8,170 nt of DNA from Flavobacteriaceae bacterium (GTDB lineage: Bacteria; Bacteroidota; Bacteroidia; Flavobacteriales; Flavobacteriaceae). The notes beneath the pieces are model-generated. The model did not search any database. It was not told the DNA's origin and saw only the letters and a program-made list of their open reading frames with translations. Positions within the stretch are counted from its first letter, which is position 1, and every line of letters starts with the position of its first letter. The position numbers and the translations under genes were made by a program. The DNA is taken from positions 1 to 8,170 of the forward strand of contig JAENXB010000126.1 in assembly GCA_016649785.1 (NCBI GenBank), in the 5' to 3' direction. Shown here one piece after another: positions 6,410 to 8,170 of the stretch.

Positions 6410-7222
6410 ATGAGAGATAAGAGGATATTGTACGTATCATCTGAAGTAATACCTTACCTGCCCGAAACCGAGATATCATCTATGTCTTTTGAAGCCGCCA
6501 GAATGGTAAACGGCCTGGGAGGTCAGATTCGAATTTTTATGCCACGTTTCGGAAATATCAATGAAAGGCGGCACCAACTGCACGAAGTTATACGTTTATC
6601 AGGAATGAATCTGGTAATAGATGACCTGGATATGCCGTTAATTATTAAAGTGGCCTCCATTCCCAAGGAACGGATGCAGGTCTACTTTATTGATAATGAA
6701 GATTATTTTAAAAGGAAGGCAACCTTAACCGATGAAGATGGGAATATGTTCCCCGATAACGACGAGCGCGCAATTTTCTTTGCTAAAGGCGTCATTGAAA
6801 CGGTTAAAAAATTGAATTGGGCTCCGGATATAATCCACGTTCACGGATGGCTTTCTTCTTTATTGCCGCTTTACCTCAGGAATTATTACGGAAATGAACC
6901 TTTGTTTTCTGATGCAAAAATTGTGACTTCCGTGTACAATCAAAGTTTCGAAGATACGTTAGATAAGAACATGTATAAAAAAGTGCTTTTCGACGGATTG
7001 GAAGAGGAAAATGTAAAACATCTCAAGAAGCCAACCTATGTCAATATTATGAAAACTGCCATAGACAATTCTGACGCAATTATTGTAGGCGGAGATAATA
7101 TCCCGGATGAATTGACGAAATATTTGAGCAAACAGGAAAAACCTGTATTGGATTATAAGTCTCCGGAAGAATTTTCCCCGGCCTACCAGGAATTTTACAA
7201 CACCCAAGTTTTATCACAATAA
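6410..7222 (+). CDS. Short glycogen/starch-synthase-like protein (GT5 N-terminal domain only)
   Basis: The product is 270 residues from ATG 6410 and resembles only the N-terminal Rossmann half of GT5 glycogen synthases, which usually have about 480 residues. Shared landmarks are RILYVSSEVIPY (5-16), WAPDIIHVHGWLSSLLPLYL (137-156), AKIVTSVYNQSF (169-180) and the MKTAIDNSDAIIVGG segment (214-228). The KTGGL-type (KxGG) ADP-glucose motif expected after the first strand is replaced by LPETEISSM, and the whole second GT-B domain is absent, with a normal stop and no frameshift remnant downstream. Glycogen synthase activity is therefore doubtful; a binding or regulatory role is an inference. I recall flavobacterial relatives starting MKDKRILYVSSEV, which fits 6410 better than the in-frame ATG at 6380, as does the promoter position. 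It is divergent from panC and 14 bp before the DUF4270 gene. Confidence 0.87.
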   Translation: MRDKRILYVSSEVIPYLPETEISSMSFEAARMVNGLGGQIRIFMPRFGNINERRHQLHEVIRLSGMNLVIDDLDMPLIIKVASIPKERMQVYFIDNEDYFKRKATLTDEDGNMFPDNDERAIFFAKGVIETVKKLNWAPDIIHVHGWLSSLLPLYLRNYYGNEPLFSDAKIVTSVYNQSFEDTLDKNMYKKVLFDGLEEENVKHLKKPTYVNIMKTAIDNSDAIIVGGDNIPDELTKYLSKQEKPVLDYKSPEEFSPAYQEFYNTQVLSQ

Positions 7223-7236
7223 GTAACCCACACCGA

Positions 7237-8170
7237 ATGATATTTTTGAAAAGATTAAGCTATATAACTGTAGCATTGTTTATGGTTTTAGCATTTGTTT
7301 CCTGCGATGATGATTTTAATACCATTGGAGGGGAACTTATTGGCGGCCAATTAGATTCCTTGCCGCGATATGATGCAAAAGTTGTTGCATACAGTAAAAA
7401 CATAGGTGGAGTACAAACCAATAACCTGCCTTCCAGTCTTTTGGGAGTTTATATCGATCCGGTATATGGACAGCAAATTGCAAATGTGCTTACCCAACTT
7501 TCATTGCCAACAAATAACCCTCTGTTTGGAACAGAACCAAGTTTGGACAGCGTTGTTTTGACCCTGCCTTATTTTAGTACACAAACCGAACTGAATGACC
7601 TTGGTAATCCTGTTTATAAACTTGATTCGGTTTATGGGAATATGCCTTTCAAACTGAAAATAAGTCGTTCCAATTTTTTCTTAAACGATTTTAATCCCGA
7701 GGCCAATTTTGAAACCAGACAAAAATATTATTCAGATCAGGGCCCTTTATTTAAAAGCAACCTGGTTGGAGATCCTCTATATGTTAATGAGGCGTTGAAA
7801 CCTTCTGCCCGGGAAGTAGTTTATTTGGAAGAAAATATAACTGGCGAAATAGATACTATTCGTGCAAAACCTCGCTTAAGGGTTAATTTGTCTACTCCAT
7901 TTTTTCAGGAAAATATAATTGATAAGCAAGGATCAATTGAATTGTCAAATAACAACAATTTCAGGAATTTTGTCAGGGGCTTGTATTTTGAAGCAGAGGC
8001 TGTAAATGGCAATGGCACAATGGCACTCCTTAATTTCACAGATCCTAAAGCCGGAATCACCCTTTATTACACAAATCTTGTTGTTGATACTGCCGATTCC
8101 GACGCAGATGGTGATACAACTGAAATGGTAGAGAACCAAAATTCCTACAAACTGAATTTTGGCTCGAATA
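7237..8170 (+). CDS. DUF4270-type lipoprotein, 3' end beyond window
   Basis: An open frame runs from ATG 7237 to the window edge (311 codons visible, no stop). The N-terminus is a lipoprotein signal: basic MIFLKR, hydrophobic 9-20, and lipobox AFVSC with C23 as the lipidated residue. DDD follows the Cys directly, similar to the acidic export signals of surface lipoproteins in Flavobacteriia, so placement on the outer face of the outer membrane is plausible. The early segment (FNTIGGELIGGQLDSL, 27-42), LLGVYIDPVYGQ (68-79), LDSVVLTLPY (103-112) and many beta-prone stretches resemble DUF4270 proteins, which are usually about 500-600 residues; about half is seen. An Asp-rich stretch lies at 287-296 (DTADSDADGD, a possible Ca-binding turn). 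Function is unknown. It follows the GT5-like gene by 14 bp, so the two probably share a transcript. Confidence 0.85.
   Translation, partial: MIFLKRLSYITVALFMVLAFVSCDDDFNTIGGELIGGQLDSLPRYDAKVVAYSKNIGGVQTNNLPSSLLGVYIDPVYGQQIANVLTQLSLPTNNPLFGTEPSLDSVVLTLPYFSTQTELNDLGNPVYKLDSVYGNMPFKLKISRSNFFLNDFNPEANFETRQKYYSDQGPLFKSNLVGDPLYVNEALKPSAREVVYLEENITGEIDTIRAKPRLRVNLSTPFFQENIIDKQGSIELSNNNNFRNFVRGLYFEAEAVNGNGTMALLNFTDPKAGITLYYTNLVVDTADSDADGDTTEMVENQNSYKLNFGSN

Noticed and set aside
6959..7207. Minus-strand open frame inside the GT5-like gene
   Set aside because: It is antisense to a conserved coding sequence and has no motif or promoter.
7945..8139. Minus-strand open frame inside the DUF4270 gene
   Set aside because: The plus strand carries an uninterrupted lipoprotein frame from 7237 to the window end; this short frame is its shadow.
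1..8170. Defence system, mobile element or biosynthetic cluster
   Set aside because: All genes are recognisable housekeeping or envelope families in an orderly arrangement; no transposase, integrase, toxin, nuclease or reverse transcriptase is seen.

Overview
The window looks like a chromosomal segment of a marine-type Bacteroidota, most likely family Flavobacteriaceae. Four things point there: DUF4270-type lipoprotein coding sequence, a very short glycogen-synthase-like protein next to panC, AT-rich start regions without Shine-Dalgarno motifs together with TAnnTTTG-type promoter motifs, and non-coding repeat text of the 'ctctgtgtttctctgtg' kind that I recall from many Bacteroidota intergenic regions. 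The assignment is by recognition; no database search was made.

Layout. Positions 1-465 hold no gene but are rich in repeats: a degenerate 11-bp tandem repeat, a 19-bp direct repeat, and two opposed copies of a longer repeat. A Tas-type aldo/keto reductase (466-1500, +) follows. It converges on a minus-strand cluster, and a perfect 10-bp-stem hairpin lies between the two. The cluster, read from its promoter, is panC (6308-5457), panD (5447-5097), a flippase-like membrane protein of the LPG-synthase-TM family (5093-4128, TTG start), a secreted esterase-fold protein (4091-2943) and radA (2915-1551). Gaps of 9, 3, 36 and 27 bp suggest one five-gene operon. Divergently, from about 6380 onward on the + strand, lie the short GT5-like protein (6410-7222) and a DUF4270 lipoprotein (7237 to beyond the window end), 14 bp apart and probably co-transcribed.

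How the genes work together. PanC and PanD supply the last step of pantothenate synthesis and its beta-alanine precursor, and so feed coenzyme A. RadA is a recombination branch-migration helicase. The flippase-like protein, the esterase-fold protein and the DUF4270 lipoprotein belong to the cell envelope. No single pathway obviously joins them; the link is most likely inherited gene order.

I found no mobile element, CRISPR array, RNA gene or clearly new multi-gene system. The points most worth a second look are the esterase-fold protein whose nucleophile-elbow serine is an aspartate (GHDYT), the GT5-like protein that lacks both the KxGG motif and the second GT-B domain, the UUG start placed 3 nt after and in frame with the panD stop, and the repeat-rich leader region.
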